Positions 43,480 to 52,265 are shown, numbered from the stretch's first letter. The stretch is DNA of 64,000 nucleotides from an uncultured Christensenella sp. (GCA_910579205.1 CAJTTD010000009.1:31388-95387); one strand, 5' to 3'. Notes: generated by a model from the sequence alone, not told the origin. Program-made: numbers and translations.

Positions 43480-44129
43480 CAGACTGTTCCGACCAAATAA
43501 TAAACTGCCGCGGCAGAGCAATACTCCGCGACTTTATAATATCGTGCACCGGCGGCGACGCGCCGATAGAAAAGTTCGACTCTCTGACCAAGCTCTACTG
43601 CGAAGTAAACTCGATCATAAACATTTCGGCGCTCAAAAATGCTGACGATATTTACGTAAAACATTATCTCGACAGTATTGTGCCGTACAAACATTTCTTC
43701 GGCGAATGTTGCGACGTGGGATGCGGCGGCGGATTTCCATGCTTGCCGCTCGCAATAATTACCGGGCTTAACTTTACAGGCGTGGAAAGCGTCGGAAAAA
43801 AACTCCTTCTCATAAAACGCTGTGCTTCCGAACTCGGGATAAAAAATATCCGCTCGGAATACGCGCGCGCCGAAGAATTGGCAAAGCTGCACCGATCGTA
43901 TGACACCGTTTGCGCCCGCGCGGTCGCTGACACCGACAAAGTTCTTTCTTATTGCGCTCCGCTTGCCAAAAACGGCGGACAAGTCATATTATACAAAACT
44001 CCGCGCGACACGGCAGCAAGCTCTGCGGTATGCAAAAAATTAAAAGTAGAGCTATGCGACACAATAGATTACGTTTTACCGCAAACGGACATATCCAGAC
44101 GACTGTTCATATATAAAAAATCTGTATGA
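43476..44129 (+). CDS. rsmG: 16S rRNA (guanine-N7) methyltransferase
   Basis: 217-residue methyltransferase for G527 of 16S rRNA. The SAM site is CDVGCGGGFPCLPLAI; the family stretches KLYCEVNSIINISALKNADD, KHYLDSIVPYKHF and TVCARAVADTDKVLSYCAPL are clear. The ATG at 43476 overlaps the degV stop (ATGA), hence the chosen start. In many Firmicutes rsmG lies with mnmE, mnmG and parAB near the origin, which fits this neighbourhood. Confidence 0.95.
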   Translation: MTDCSDQIINCRGRAILRDFIISCTGGDAPIEKFDSLTKLYCEVNSIINISALKNADDIYVKHYLDSIVPYKHFFGECCDVGCGGGFPCLPLAIITGLNFTGVESVGKKLLLIKRCASELGIKNIRSEYARAEELAKLHRSYDTVCARAVADTDKVLSYCAPLAKNGGQVILYKTPRDTAASSAVCKKLKVELCDTIDYVLPQTDISRRLFIYKKSV

Positions 44130-44421
44130 TGTTAAGTGTTGTGTTTATTTATTATATTTAAGAGTATTTAAAGTATTAGAAAGTGTAAAAATGTTCATAA
44201 CACAAAATATCCACAAGATTTAGTAAAAAAACAGATAAAGTCCACAATGTAATGGGATTTAGTAAAAACGAACATGTAAACAACTCGGCAAAGCTGCGAA
44301 CAGCGCGATGTGCGTAAACAATAGTTGTGAACATGCGCCGATAAAACAAATCCGATAAACTATCAAAAACTCACACCAATAACCGCTAAAACAACGGTTG
44401 TCTACAAAAGGTAGAAAACTT
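44130..44421. other. AT-rich intergenic region with DnaA-box-like 9-mers
   Basis: No gene. AT-rich runs at 44148-44185 precede a candidate DnaA box ATATCCACA (44207-44215, one mismatch from TTATCCACA) and weaker matches such as TTGTCTACA (44398-44406). GATTTAGTAAAAA is repeated at about 44217 and 44260. This could be part of an origin region or only regulatory DNA before mnmE; the evidence is thin. Confidence 0.35.
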
Positions 44422-45759
44422 ATGCACAGCATCTACAGTAAAAACGATATAATAACCGCATTAGCGACTCCGTACGGAAGATCGGCGGTCGCAGTTATTA
44501 GGGTGAGCGGAAAAGGCTGTATAGAGCTGGTGGACGGATGCTTAAAAAAAATGCTTAAAGAAGGCAAGCTGGAGCTTAACACGTTCAAGACAGAAAAGTT
44601 TGAAGAAAAACTCATGGCGGTTTGTTTTCGCGCGCCCAAATCATATACGGGCGAAGATGTGGTCGAGTTGTTTCCGCATGGCAATATGACTATTTGCAAC
44701 GGCATAATAGAAGAGATAATAAAACGCGGCGGGAGAATGGCGGAGCGCGGAGAATTTACAAAGCGCGCGTTTTTAAACGGAAAAAAAGATCTCATGCAGT
44801 GCGAGGCGTTGGCGGATATAATCGACGCGCAGACGACCGAGCAGTTAGTTTACGGAAACAAGCGGTACGACGGAGAATTTAAAGGTCTGGCGGAAGCGGA
44901 AATACTGCTCAAAACGGCGTTGAGCACGGTGGAAGCGGTATTGCATTACGAAGACGAGCTCGAAGAAAACGAAGCGGACGAAGGGCTGATAAACGACGTG
45001 TACTTGTCGTTGAACAAGCTCATAGGTATTTTGGAAAGCGAAGCGGCAAAGTTCACAGGCGGAAAGATAATCAACGACGGGTTTAAGGTCGCGCTGATAG
45101 GCAGACCCAATGTGGGAAAATCAACACTGCTTAACGCTTTGACGGAAAAAGAGCGGGCAATAGTAACGCCTATCGCGGGTACGACTCGGGATACTTTGGA
45201 CGGCGAGTATATATATAAAGATAGGAAGTTTGTTATAACAGATACTGCGGGGCTGAAAAAACAAACGGACGACCAAGTGGAGACAATTGGCATAGAGCGC
45301 GCGAAAGAAGCGGCGGCGAGTGCCGATGCGGTAGTATTTTTGACCGACAGCGATAAATTCGAAGACGGAATAAACGTCGGCGAAGCGAAAAAGATATATG
45401 CGGTCAACAAATGCGACGGCGAAAAAGACGTAGGTACGGAGTATGAACGCGCCGAAAAGGGCGGCGTGATACAAATAAGCGCCAAGTCGGGCATAAACAT
45501 TGCCGCGCTCAAACAGAAATTATACGACGCGTGTCCCAAAGATCACGGCACGATATGCAATCACAGACAATACATGTGCGTCGTAGACTGTTTGGAGAGC
45601 TGCAGAGCAGCTAAGCTCGAAAGCGAAAAAGCGGGCGGATTGGAGATAGTGGCGGCGGCGCTATATGATGCGTATTCGGCGATCGCGCAGTTGTACGGCG
45701 AACAAGCCGACGAAAAAATACTCGATTCCGTTTTTGAACGGTTTTGCGTAGGTAAGTGA
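44422..45759 (+). CDS. mnmE: tRNA modification GTPase MnmE
   Basis: 445-residue GTPase that, with MnmG, modifies U34 of tRNAs. It has the N-terminal tetrahydrofolate-binding domain (ITALATPYGRSAVAVIRVSG), helical domain, inserted G domain (GRPNVGKSTLLNAL, TAGTTRDT-like IAGTTRDTLD, ITDTAGL, AVNKCD) and the C-terminal FERFCVGK box that activates the methylene carrier. Translation from ATG 44422 is preferred because it matches the family start MHSIYSKNDII. MnmG is not in the window. Confidence 0.97.
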   Translation: MHSIYSKNDIITALATPYGRSAVAVIRVSGKGCIELVDGCLKKMLKEGKLELNTFKTEKFEEKLMAVCFRAPKSYTGEDVVELFPHGNMTICNGIIEEIIKRGGRMAERGEFTKRAFLNGKKDLMQCEALADIIDAQTTEQLVYGNKRYDGEFKGLAEAEILLKTALSTVEAVLHYEDELEENEADEGLINDVYLSLNKLIGILESEAAKFTGGKIINDGFKVALIGRPNVGKSTLLNALTEKERAIVTPIAGTTRDTLDGEYIYKDRKFVITDTAGLKKQTDDQVETIGIERAKEAAASADAVVFLTDSDKFEDGINVGEAKKIYAVNKCDGEKDVGTEYERAEKGGVIQISAKSGINIAALKQKLYDACPKDHGTICNHRQYMCVVDCLESCRAAKLESEKAGGLEIVAAALYDAYSAIAQLYGEQADEKILDSVFERFCVGK

Positions 45760-45760
45760 T

Positions 45761-46273
45761 ATGAAAAAAAAGACAGAACGTAAAAACGCAAAAATGCAGA
45801 GCGCCGTCCGTGCGCAAAAAAACGTAGTAGTTGCCGTCAATAAAAAAGCGGCGTTCGACTACTTTTTCGTGGAAACTGCGGAAGCGGGGATCGCGCTCGA
45901 AGGCTCGGAAGTAAAATCGGTCAAGAGCGGCGACGTGTCGTTGCGCGACAGTTTTTGCCATATGGAAAACGGCGATCTCGAACTGAAAAATTGCCAGATC
46001 TCGCCGTACAAAAACGTCGGGGCTTTTGCGCCCGATCCGCGACGGTCTCGGCGGTTGTTACTGCACAAATCACAGCTTCAACGCTGGGCAGCCAAGGCGA
46101 GCGAAAAAGGTTTTACCATCGTTCCCGTAAAAATGTATTTTAAAGGACGGTTCGTAAAAGTGGAGATCGCGCTCGCAAAAGGCAAAAAGAATTACGAAAA
46201 AAAACAAGTGATAAAAGAACGCGATCAGCGTCGGACGGCGGATCGCGAAATTTCCGATTATTCGCGGCGATAA
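45761..46273 (+). CDS. smpB: SsrA-binding protein SmpB
   Basis: 170-residue tmRNA partner for ribosome rescue. Family stretches are AFDYFFVETAEAGIALEGSE, VKSVKSGDVSLRDSF and KGRFVKVEIALAKGKKNYEK, ending in a basic tail. It begins two bases after the mnmE stop; AGGTAAGTGAT precedes the ATG. The first about 20 residues (KKKTERKNAKMQSAVRAQKN) are a basic extension relative to typical 150-160-residue SmpB. No ssrA gene was recognised in the window. Confidence 0.95.
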   Translation: MKKKTERKNAKMQSAVRAQKNVVVAVNKKAAFDYFFVETAEAGIALEGSEVKSVKSGDVSLRDSFCHMENGDLELKNCQISPYKNVGAFAPDPRRSRRLLLHKSQLQRWAAKASEKGFTIVPVKMYFKGRFVKVEIALAKGKKNYEKKQVIKERDQRRTADREISDYSRR

Positions 46274-46332
46274 CAAGGACAAAAGTCAAAGCGGCATAAT
46301 ATATATAATAAGCCGACAGAGCAGTGCGCGGC

Positions 46333-46361
46333 TTGACAAAAAGCGTGTGGTTTAGTATAAT
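46333..46361 (+). promoter_or_regulatory. Consensus promoter of the acidic membrane-protein gene
   Basis: TTGACA (46333-46338), 17-bp spacer, TATAAT (46356-46361), both perfect, 18 bases before the ATG. Confidence 0.88.
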
Positions 46362-46379
46362 GTCGTCAAGGAGTAAATA

Positions 46380-47372
46380 ATGAATATACTTTTTACAGCG
46401 GCAGACGCATTCGATAACCCCAACAGCCCCGTATATTATATAGTAGGCTGTATTTTTTTGGCTTTGGTGTTTGCTGCGCTCGCCGTGTATATAATAGTTT
46501 CCAAAAAACTCGCTAAAAAAGCCGCGGACAAACAAAACGACGGCGGATCGGCGACCGAGCAAGCGGAATCCGAGCCGAACAAGGAAACGGGAACTGTTGT
46601 AGCGGAAGCGGACGAAAAAACCAATTCGGACGGCAAAACAGACGGCGCGATAGAAGAGGAAAAGCTCGCCGATGACGAAACGCCTTCCGCGGCTGGAGAA
46701 AACGAAAACGCTGAAAGCGTTACAACTAAAGACGAAAGCGAAGACGGCGCGGAAAACAATAAAGAAGAAACGCCTATCGAAGATAAAACTGCGGAAGAAA
46801 CTATTGTAACCGAAGATAAGCAAGAGAGTTCGGTTGTAAGTCCGAGCCAACAAGCCGAAAACGCCAAAGACAGCGCGGCAAAAGTCGAAAACGCGAGCGA
46901 AAAAACTGCGACGACACAGCAGAAAAAGCCCGCGCAACCGAAAAAGCCGAGAACAACGGCGCAAAAACCGTTTATAGACCGTCTCATCGCAGATAAATCG
47001 GTACATGCGATATACAACGAACTTAAAAACACGATACTTTCTTACCCCGGCGTCAAAGCGAAGCTGACCAAAGACGAAGAGCAATTCGTTTTCGGCACGG
47101 ACAAAAAAGCCGCCGTCGCGTTAAAGACGGAGGGAATAGAGTTGTATTTAAACGTCGATCACAGCGCTGTTCCGTCCGCGTTCGGCGTAAAAAAGTCGGA
47201 AACGGGCGATCTTCCGACGGTGTTGACGGTAACAGAAAGCAATATCGACGCAGCGAATAAAGCCGTAACGTTTGCTATGAACGTGTCCATGCTCACCAAA
47301 AACGACCGCCGTCGGCGCGTCGATTATATAGCAAAAGCTATCGAAGCAAAGAACCGCGCAAAAAAGAAATAA
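46380..47372 (+). CDS. Membrane-anchored protein with acidic linker and C-terminal domain
   Basis: 330-residue protein of unknown function. Residues 19-40 form one membrane segment; 45-190 are a low-complexity Glu/Ala/Lys-rich linker; 195-330 form a compact domain beginning FIDRLIADKSVHAIYNELKN and including VALKTEGIELYLNVDHSAVP. Similar C-terminal domains appear in other clostridial membrane or secreted proteins without assigned function. CAAGGAG precedes the ATG, and a hairpin follows the stop. Confidence 0.75.
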   Translation: MNILFTAADAFDNPNSPVYYIVGCIFLALVFAALAVYIIVSKKLAKKAADKQNDGGSATEQAESEPNKETGTVVAEADEKTNSDGKTDGAIEEEKLADDETPSAAGENENAESVTTKDESEDGAENNKEETPIEDKTAEETIVTEDKQESSVVSPSQQAENAKDSAAKVENASEKTATTQQKKPAQPKKPRTTAQKPFIDRLIADKSVHAIYNELKNTILSYPGVKAKLTKDEEQFVFGTDKKAAVALKTEGIELYLNVDHSAVPSAFGVKKSETGDLPTVLTVTESNIDAANKAVTFAMNVSMLTKNDRRRRVDYIAKAIEAKNRAKKK

Positions 47373-47447
47373 TTTTAAGCAATAACAAAGATGCCGAGCG
47401 CCCCATAAGGGTATCTGTTATAGGAATTTCATTGTGGACAAAGAAAA

Positions 47448-47483
47448 AGCGCACTATACTTCGCTTGCGAATTATAGTGCGCT
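47448..47483 (+). terminator. Hairpin downstream of the acidic membrane-protein gene
   Basis: AGCGCACTATA and its complement form an 11-bp stem around a TTCGCTTGCGAA inner palindrome. The same motif occurs in degenerate form at 21250-21284. The following T-content is low (GCTTTAT), so termination efficiency is uncertain. Confidence 0.55.
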
Positions 47484-47505
47484 ATGCTTTATAAAAGATC
47501 ATAAC

Positions 47506-47791
47506 GCTAAATTGAAATTTAGCTGAATACACGTCAATGCAAGGGAGCAACGCGACCGCGGCGATCCGGACTATTCCGCTCTTTCCAAACATTTACTTCC
47601 GGATTGCTTCGCCTACGGCTCGCAATGACGGATCGGACATGATATCGCGCTAAGACAATACAACCGTTAAATTGAAATTTAGCTGAAAACACGTCATTGC
47701 GAGGGAGCAACGCGACCGCGGCAATCCAGACTATTCCGCTCTTTCCAAACTTATACTTCCGGATTGCTTCGCCTACGGCTCGCAATGACGG
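47506..47791. repeat. Two tandem copies of a palindromic repeat related to the 51298-52265 family
   Basis: Units at 47532-47631 and 47692-47791 are nearly identical. Each opens CGTCA(A/T)TGC(A/G)AGGGAGCAA and closes with GGATTGCTTCGCCTACGGCT then CGCAATGACGG, so the ends are complementary. Each is preceded by TTAAATTGAAATTTAGCTGA, so the duplicated unit is about 160 bp. They share the CGTCATTGCGAG and CGCAATGACG ends with the other family but differ in the interior. Confidence 0.85.
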
Positions 47792-47976
47792 AACAACTTG
47801 GCAGTCGTATGGGACAGTTGCCGCGCTTTGACGAGACGGAAAATTTACGGAGACAATTAATATTTCCGAGCGCACCGTTAAACTAAACCGACGGTTTAGC
47901 AAATCAAGATTTTTCGGTTTTTTTGCGGTGTGCGGTTTCGGCTCGCCGAACGCGAAAATAGGCGGCGCGGAGACGT

Positions 47977-48261
47977 TAGCCATTCGGTGCGCGAACTTCC
48001 GCAAGGTTTTAGCGGCAAACGCGGTGTGATACTGCGTCAAACCGCACTTGCGGTACTACAGAGAGTACAGCTTCGTGCGCTTTTCCTTGTCTGACACCGT
48101 GTTTGCTCGCTAAAACTCTCCGACCTAAGCCGCATAGAACGAGCATAGTTCGACGCTTACGGAGTGCCGTCGTACCCTCTGTGGTACGTCAAGCGACGCA
48201 AGGGGCGAAATATGCCGTAAATATACGGCTTAGGCTTACGGGTTCGCGCCCCGAATGGCTA
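47977..48261. repeat. MITE-like element, copy B, with perfect 11-bp terminal inverted repeats
   Basis: 285-bp non-coding element bounded by TAGCCATTCGG (47977-47987) and CCGAATGGCTA (48251-48261), which are exact reverse complements. The interior holds several short hairpins (for example ACCGCACTTGCGGT and CCGTAAATATACGG). The TA at each end would fit TA-targeting (IS630/mariner-type) mobilisation. An inverted, decayed copy is at 28649-28883 and an isolated end at 55822-55832. Confidence 0.8.
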
Positions 48262-48499
48262 TGCAAAGCAGTGCGCGCATTGCTTGACGGCGACGCGATA
48301 AGCGAGTAAAATATAGAAAGACTGATTTGTCCGACGCATTACGTCTGTATAATGCGGTGTCGGACGAAAGCGCGTAAGGTTTTCAATGTCGATCGCTCGA
48401 TACAGCGGGCGATCGCGCCGAAACGAAGAATGCGCCGACAGCAAAACTGCGGCGATCGTTAAAAAATGATATAAACGATATTGAAAGGAGGATGGGCGA
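48262..48499. other. Intergenic remainder before the membrane-protein gene
   Basis: No gene or clear promoter hexamers were seen. The segment carries the AAAGGAGG ribosome-binding site of the next gene at 48483-48490. Confidence 0.4.
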
Positions 48500-49438
48500 A
48501 TGATAGGAAGTTTGCTATCGGCAAGCGAGGTCGTGGCGCAAAGGGTGTTCAATCACGCATATATATATTTGGATACGGCGTTCTTGGTATTGCTCATGGC
48601 GCTGTTGATATTCAGAAAGAAGTATTTGACCGCGCTGTTCGGACTGTTCGGCGGCGTGCTGTATATGATAGTCGATTACGGCATATTTCATTTGGCGTTG
48701 CATACGCGCAGTATCGAGGGCGGAAATATGTTCGGCGTGCTATTGTGGATGTCGATTAGCTACGGAATAACCAATTTCGTGTGGATATGGCTGTGGATGT
48801 CAAAAGACAAGCACGCGTTCGAATGGACGGCGCTCATTGTTATTTGGTGGATAGCCGCGCCCATGATAGCGGGATTATGCGGCGGAACAACGGTCAAGAT
48901 ACAGCGCACGACGGGCGCATACCACGGCGCGATGGCTATTATACTTTTTGTCGGATACGCCGCGGCTATCGTATACAACTTGGTAACGCGCGACCGCAGC
49001 AAAAGGTTTCCCGTGTTTTGGCTGCTCGCGATAGGCATAAGCGTTCAGCTCGGCTGGGAATTTTCGCTGTTGCTCGGCGGTATACGCAGCGCGGAATTCG
49101 GGTTCGAGCAAAAACTGACGACGCTCGTGGTAAACTCGCTGCTCGAGACCAATCTCGGAGCAGTGCCTATTTATTGCATTTACGTGTGGATAACGTCGCG
49201 GCTCAAAGAAGATCTTAAGCGGCGCGAAAAGGTATCGTTTACAGCGCGGCTCGCCGAACTGAACGCCTCGCGCATAATAGACCGTTCGCTCAAGCGCGAA
49301 GCAATGCTCGCAGCGGAAACCGAGGGCATAGTCGTAAACGCCAATAGCGGCAACGGCGAAGGCGCGGGCGAAAGGTTGCATGAAGGCGGCGGCGAACAGA
49401 GCGGGCAAAACGAAAAAATTGACCCGCCGCAAAATTAA
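48500..49438 (+). CDS. Polytopic membrane protein, function unknown
   Basis: 312-residue protein with about seven hydrophobic segments between residues 20 and 232 (for example AFLVLLMALLIF, ALFGLFGGVLYMIVDYGIF, LIVIWWIAAPMIAGL) and a hydrophilic C-terminal tail ending GEGAGERLHEGGGEQSGQ. No transporter or enzyme motif is recognised. Its strong AAAGGAGG box lies nine bases before the ATG. cysK starts 11 bases after its stop, so they probably share a transcript, which hints at a role linked to cysteine or sulfur metabolism but does not prove one. Confidence 0.75.
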   Translation: MIGSLLSASEVVAQRVFNHAYIYLDTAFLVLLMALLIFRKKYLTALFGLFGGVLYMIVDYGIFHLALHTRSIEGGNMFGVLLWMSISYGITNFVWIWLWMSKDKHAFEWTALIVIWWIAAPMIAGLCGGTTVKIQRTTGAYHGAMAIILFVGYAAAIVYNLVTRDRSKRFPVFWLLAIGISVQLGWEFSLLLGGIRSAEFGFEQKLTTLVVNSLLETNLGAVPIYCIYVWITSRLKEDLKRREKVSFTARLAELNASRIIDRSLKREAMLAAETEGIVVNANSGNGEGAGERLHEGGGEQSGQNEKIDPPQN

Positions 49439-49449
49439 AGGAGCTGTGC

Positions 49450-50376
49450 ATGGCGCTTATAAGATCGATATCGGAAGCGATAGGAAACACGCCGCTTGCG
49501 GAGCTTTGCGCATACGGCGCGAGGCTGGGGCTAAACGCGCGCATACTCGCAAAAGCCGAGTTCATGAACCCCGCGGGGTCGATAAAGGACCGCGCGGCGA
49601 AAGCAATGATCGAAGCTGCCGAGCGCTCGGGCGAGCTTAGATCGGGTTCGGTCATTATCGAGCCGACTTCGGGCAATACGGGCATAGGACTGGCGGCGGT
49701 CGCTGCGGCAAAGGGCTACAGAGTTATCTTGACCATGCCCGAAACGATGAGCGTGGAGCGGCGCAAGCTATTGGCGGCGTACGGCGCGGAAATAGTATTG
49801 ACGGACGGCAAGCTCGGCATGGCGGGCGCGATACAAAAAGCCGAAGAGCTTGCGAAGAACGCCTCGGGGAGTTTTGTTCCCGCGCAGTTCGACAATCCCG
49901 CAAATCCCGACGCGCATTACCGATCGACCGCGCCCGAGATCTGGCGCGATACCGACGGAAAGTTCGATATTTTTGTATCAGCCGCGGGTACGGGCGGCAC
50001 TGTTACCGGCTGCGGACGGTACTTTAAAGAGCAAAACAAAAACATCCGGATAGTCGCGGTCGAACCGCAAGGCTCGCCCGTGTTGAGCAAGGGCGTTTCG
50101 GGCGCGCACGGCATCCAAGGCATAGGCGCAGGGTTCGTGCCCAAAAATCTCGATAGGTCGGTCATAGACGAAGTGATCGCGGTGTCGGACGAAGCGGCGT
50201 TTGAAACGGGAAGGATATTGGCGCGGACGGAAGGGTTTTTGGCGGGAATATCATCGGGCGCGGCGGTGTATGCCGCAACAGAGCTTGCCAAGCGAAAGGA
50301 AAATGTTGGCAAAACGATAGTCGTCATACTGCCCGACTCGGGCGACAGATACTTGTCCACACCGCTTTTCGGATAG
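49450..50376 (+). CDS. cysK: Cysteine synthase (O-acetylserine sulfhydrylase)
   Basis: 308-residue PLP enzyme making cysteine from O-acetylserine and sulfide. Seen motifs: the PLP lysine in NPAGSIKDRAAKAM (about residue 46), the substrate loop EPTSGNTGIGLAAVAAAKGY, the phosphate-binding AAGTGGTVTGCGRYF, and the C-terminal ISSGAAVYAATELAKR. AAAGGAGCTGTGC precedes the ATG. No cysE or sulfate-reduction gene is adjacent. A CysM or cystathionine-beta-synthase-like activity is the main alternative. Confidence 0.95.
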   Translation: MALIRSISEAIGNTPLAELCAYGARLGLNARILAKAEFMNPAGSIKDRAAKAMIEAAERSGELRSGSVIIEPTSGNTGIGLAAVAAAKGYRVILTMPETMSVERRKLLAAYGAEIVLTDGKLGMAGAIQKAEELAKNASGSFVPAQFDNPANPDAHYRSTAPEIWRDTDGKFDIFVSAAGTGGTVTGCGRYFKEQNKNIRIVAVEPQGSPVLSKGVSGAHGIQGIGAGFVPKNLDRSVIDEVIAVSDEAAFETGRILARTEGFLAGISSGAAVYAATELAKRKENVGKTIVVILPDSGDRYLSTPLFG

Positions 50377-50485
50377 AGCGGTGCGGGTCGGCTTGCTCTA
50401 TCGCAACACTCGGCGAACGGTAAAAATCGCGCTGCGTGCGAGCATGGATACAATAAACAAAATATAGAAAACTTGCGTAAAATCC

Positions 50486-50514
50486 TTGCAAAACGCAATA
50501 AAGTTTGATATAAT
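50486..50514 (+). promoter_or_regulatory. Promoter of the tRNA(CAT) gene
   Basis: TTGCAA (50486-50491), 17-bp spacer, TATAAT (50509-50514), 14 bases before the tRNA 5' end. Confidence 0.8.
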
Positions 50515-50528
50515 AGTTTTTACGTTGT

Positions 50529-50605
50529 GGCGGCATAGCTCAGCTGGCTAGAGTACTCGGTTCATACCCGATTGGTCGTTGGTTCGAGTCCAACTGCCGC
50601 TACCA
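50529..50605 (+). tRNA. tRNA with CAT anticodon (Met, elongator-like)
   Basis: 77-nt cloverleaf with encoded CCA: acceptor GGCGGCA/TGCCGCT, D arm GCTC...GAGT, anticodon loop TTCATAC, T arm GTTGGTTCGAGTCCAAC. The anticodon stem lacks the three consecutive G-C pairs of initiator tRNA, so elongator Met is likely; a CAT-containing tRNA-Ile2 cannot be excluded by eye. Confidence 0.93.
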
Positions 50606-50612
50606 CGAATAG

Positions 50613-50634
50613 ACACCCGAAAGGGTGTTTTTTT
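50613..50634 (+). terminator. Terminator of the tRNA(CAT) gene
   Basis: ACACCC-GAAA-GGGTGT stem with a stable tetraloop, followed by seven T residues. Confidence 0.88.
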
Positions 50635-50740
50635 CGTGGTAAAAGCAGTTGATTGACGAGAACGGCATGCCGTGATGATATAGATCAAAGACGGAGTGAA
50701 AGAAAACAGCAAACGTAAACAAACGTAAAAGTCGTTCGGC

Positions 50741-50816
50741 ATGCGGTTCGCTAGGCGCTCGGGCGCAGCCCGAAGCCCGTGCCGCAGTTCGCGGCACATT
50801 CCAACTGCCGCTACCA
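50741..50816 (+). repeat. Hairpin repeat plus exact 16-bp copy of the tRNA 3' end
   Basis: 50741-50797 (GCGGTTCGCTAGGCGCTCGG...) is repeated with substitutions at 53378-53434. It is followed by GCGGCACATT and CCAACTGCCGCTACCA (50801-50816), an exact copy of the last 16 bases of the tRNA at 50590-50605. The 26-bp block 50791-50816 recurs with one mismatch at 52452-52477. Confidence 0.85.
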
Positions 50817-50975
50817 AAAGGCATATAAGGGCGCGTCTTGCGCCCTTTTTGCGTGTCTCGCGCTCGGTCATGTAGGTATGTCTACACTCCCGTCGCGCTC
50901 GCACTTAAAAGAACACAATCCGCAACCCTTCTCTGCCTTTTGGGCTTTTTCACAATTTTTAGGTTGAATAAACTC

Positions 50976-51180
50976 TACCATGTCAAACGTCAAACGAATT
51001 TTCGTTTGACGTTTGACAATTAAATTCGCCTATCGGCGAGTGAAACGCAAGCGAGCTTGCATGAAATACGCTACGCGTATGAAATGTGCTGTGTACATAG
51101 TTAGGCAAATTTTATTTCATAACACGAAGTGTTATTTCATATCGTAAGATATTTCATGTTGCTTAGCAACATTTCATTAA
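50976..51180. repeat. Hairpin-array repeat, copy 1
   Basis: About 200 bp of consecutive short palindromes: TTTCGTTTGACGTTTGACAA, GCAAGCGAGCTTGC, TACGCTACGCGTA, and ATTTCAT...ATTTCAT hairpins with different loops. It starts right after CTACCA, like the tRNA 3' end. Copy 2 at 52472-52657 is about 80 percent similar by eye. Confidence 0.75.
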
Positions 51181-51297
51181 TTATTTTAGGTTGCGTATGC
51201 TCTACCACGCAGAACGACCCGAAAGGGTGTTTTTCATAGGGAATTTTCTTGTGGCAAAAATAATAGCCCACTATACTTGTTATTTGTGTTTGCAGTA

Positions 51298-51390
51298 CGT
51301 CATTGCGAGGCATATAATGCCGAAGCGATCCAGATATGTATTAATTTTTCACATTGGATTGCTTTGTCGCTTCGCTCCGCGCAATGACGG
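51298..51390. repeat. 93-bp palindromic repeat, unit 1
   Basis: Opens CGTCATTGCGAGGCATATAA, closes GCTTCGCTCCGCGCAATGAC plus GG, so the ends are complementary. The unit shows the peptide trace RHCAERSDKAIQ on the minus strand, as seen with this widespread repeat class. Confidence 0.85.
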
Positions 51391-51410
51391 AAAGTATAAT
51401 GCTTGTAGCA

Positions 51411-51800
51411 CGTCATTGCGAGGCATATAATGCCGAAGCAATCCAGACATTTAAGTTACTTTACAAGTTCATAATATAAATCTTCCCAATTTGGGTTCAT
51501 TGTTTCTATCAATTTTAACTTTGCTTTACGCGAACCACCTTTTATTTGTTTTTCACGTTGAATTGCATCGGTAATATCCGTATATATTTCGTAATATCCG
51601 AGTTTATCGATATTATACTTTTTAGTAAAGCCTTCCACAGTTTTGCTTTTATGTTCCCAAACTCGACGAATTAAATTATTCGTTACCCCCGTATACAGTG
51701 TACCGTTTCTATAATTAAACAGTATGTATATATAAGAAACATGCTCTTGCATATTGTGCCTCTTCTGGATTGCTTTGTCGCTTCGCTCCGCGCAATGACG
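51411..51800. mobile_element. Palindromic repeat unit 2 enclosing a GIY-YIG endonuclease gene
   Basis: The left arm CGTCATTGCGAGGCATATAA... (51411-51446) and the right arm CTGGATTGCTTTGTCGCTTC...AATGACGG (51765-51800) are the two halves of the 93-bp unit. In the other units they are joined by about 25 bp; here the GIY-YIG gene occupies the space between them. This arrangement suggests a gene-bearing parent element whose deletion derivatives are the neighbouring units. Confidence 0.65.
51456..51752 (-). CDS. GIY-YIG endonuclease-superfamily protein
   Basis: 98-residue single-domain nuclease: SYIYILFNYRNGTLYTGVTN is the GIY-YIG core (here YIY...LYTG), NNLIRRVWEHK supplies the conserved arginine, and QREKQIKGGSRKAKLKLIET the glutamate-containing helix. 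It belongs to the UPF0213/YhbQ-like group. The start is placed at 51752; the frame upstream of it only translates repeat DNA. It lies inside a palindromic repeat, so it may be involved in spreading these repeats; catalytic activity has not been shown for this group as a whole. Confidence 0.88.
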   Translation of the reverse strand: MQEHVSYIYILFNYRNGTLYTGVTNNLIRRVWEHKSKTVEGFTKKYNIDKLGYYEIYTDITDAIQREKQIKGGSRKAKLKLIETMNPNWEDLYYELVK

Positions 51801-51821
51801 GAAAGTATAACGCTTGTAGTA

Positions 51822-52265
51822 CGTCATTGCGAGGCATATAATGCCGAAGCGATCCAGATGTTGTATTTATTTTTCACGCTGGATCGCTTTGTCGCTTCGC
51901 TCCGCGCAATGACGGGAAGTGTAATTCTTATAGAACGTCATTGCGAGGCGTATAACGCCGAAGCGATCCAAACATTGTATTGATTTTTCACGTCAGATTG
52001 CTTTGTCGCTTCGCTCCGTGCAATGACGGAAAGCGCAACGCTTTCAATGTTTGTAGTACGTCATTGCGAGGCGTATAACGCCGAAGCAATCCAGATGTTG
52101 TATTTATTTTTCGCGCCGGATCGCTTTGTCGCTTCGCTCCGCGCAATGACGGAAAGCGTAACGCTTGTAGCACGTCATTGCGAGGCGTATAATGCCGAAG
52201 CGATCCAGATGTTGTATTAATTTTTCACGTCGGATCGCTTTGTCGCTTCGCTCCGCGCAATGACG
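51822..52265. repeat. Palindromic repeat units 3-6
   Basis: Four more 93-94-bp units at 51822-51915, 51936-52029, 52059-52152 and 52173-52265, all in the same orientation, separated by 20-29 bp of short variable spacer (GTAATTCTTATAGAA or AGCGTAACGCTTGTAG types). Internal TAATGCCGAAGC/TAACGCCGAAGC variation shows independent drift. Unit length and the absence of unique spacers exclude a CRISPR array. Confidence 0.9.

Noticed and set aside
50790..50816. Second tRNA gene
   Set aside because: Only the 3' end of the tRNA is present; no cloverleaf can be formed.
51298..52265. CRISPR-like array
   Set aside because: Repeat units are about 93 bp and palindromic, spacers are short and partly shared, and no cas gene is present.
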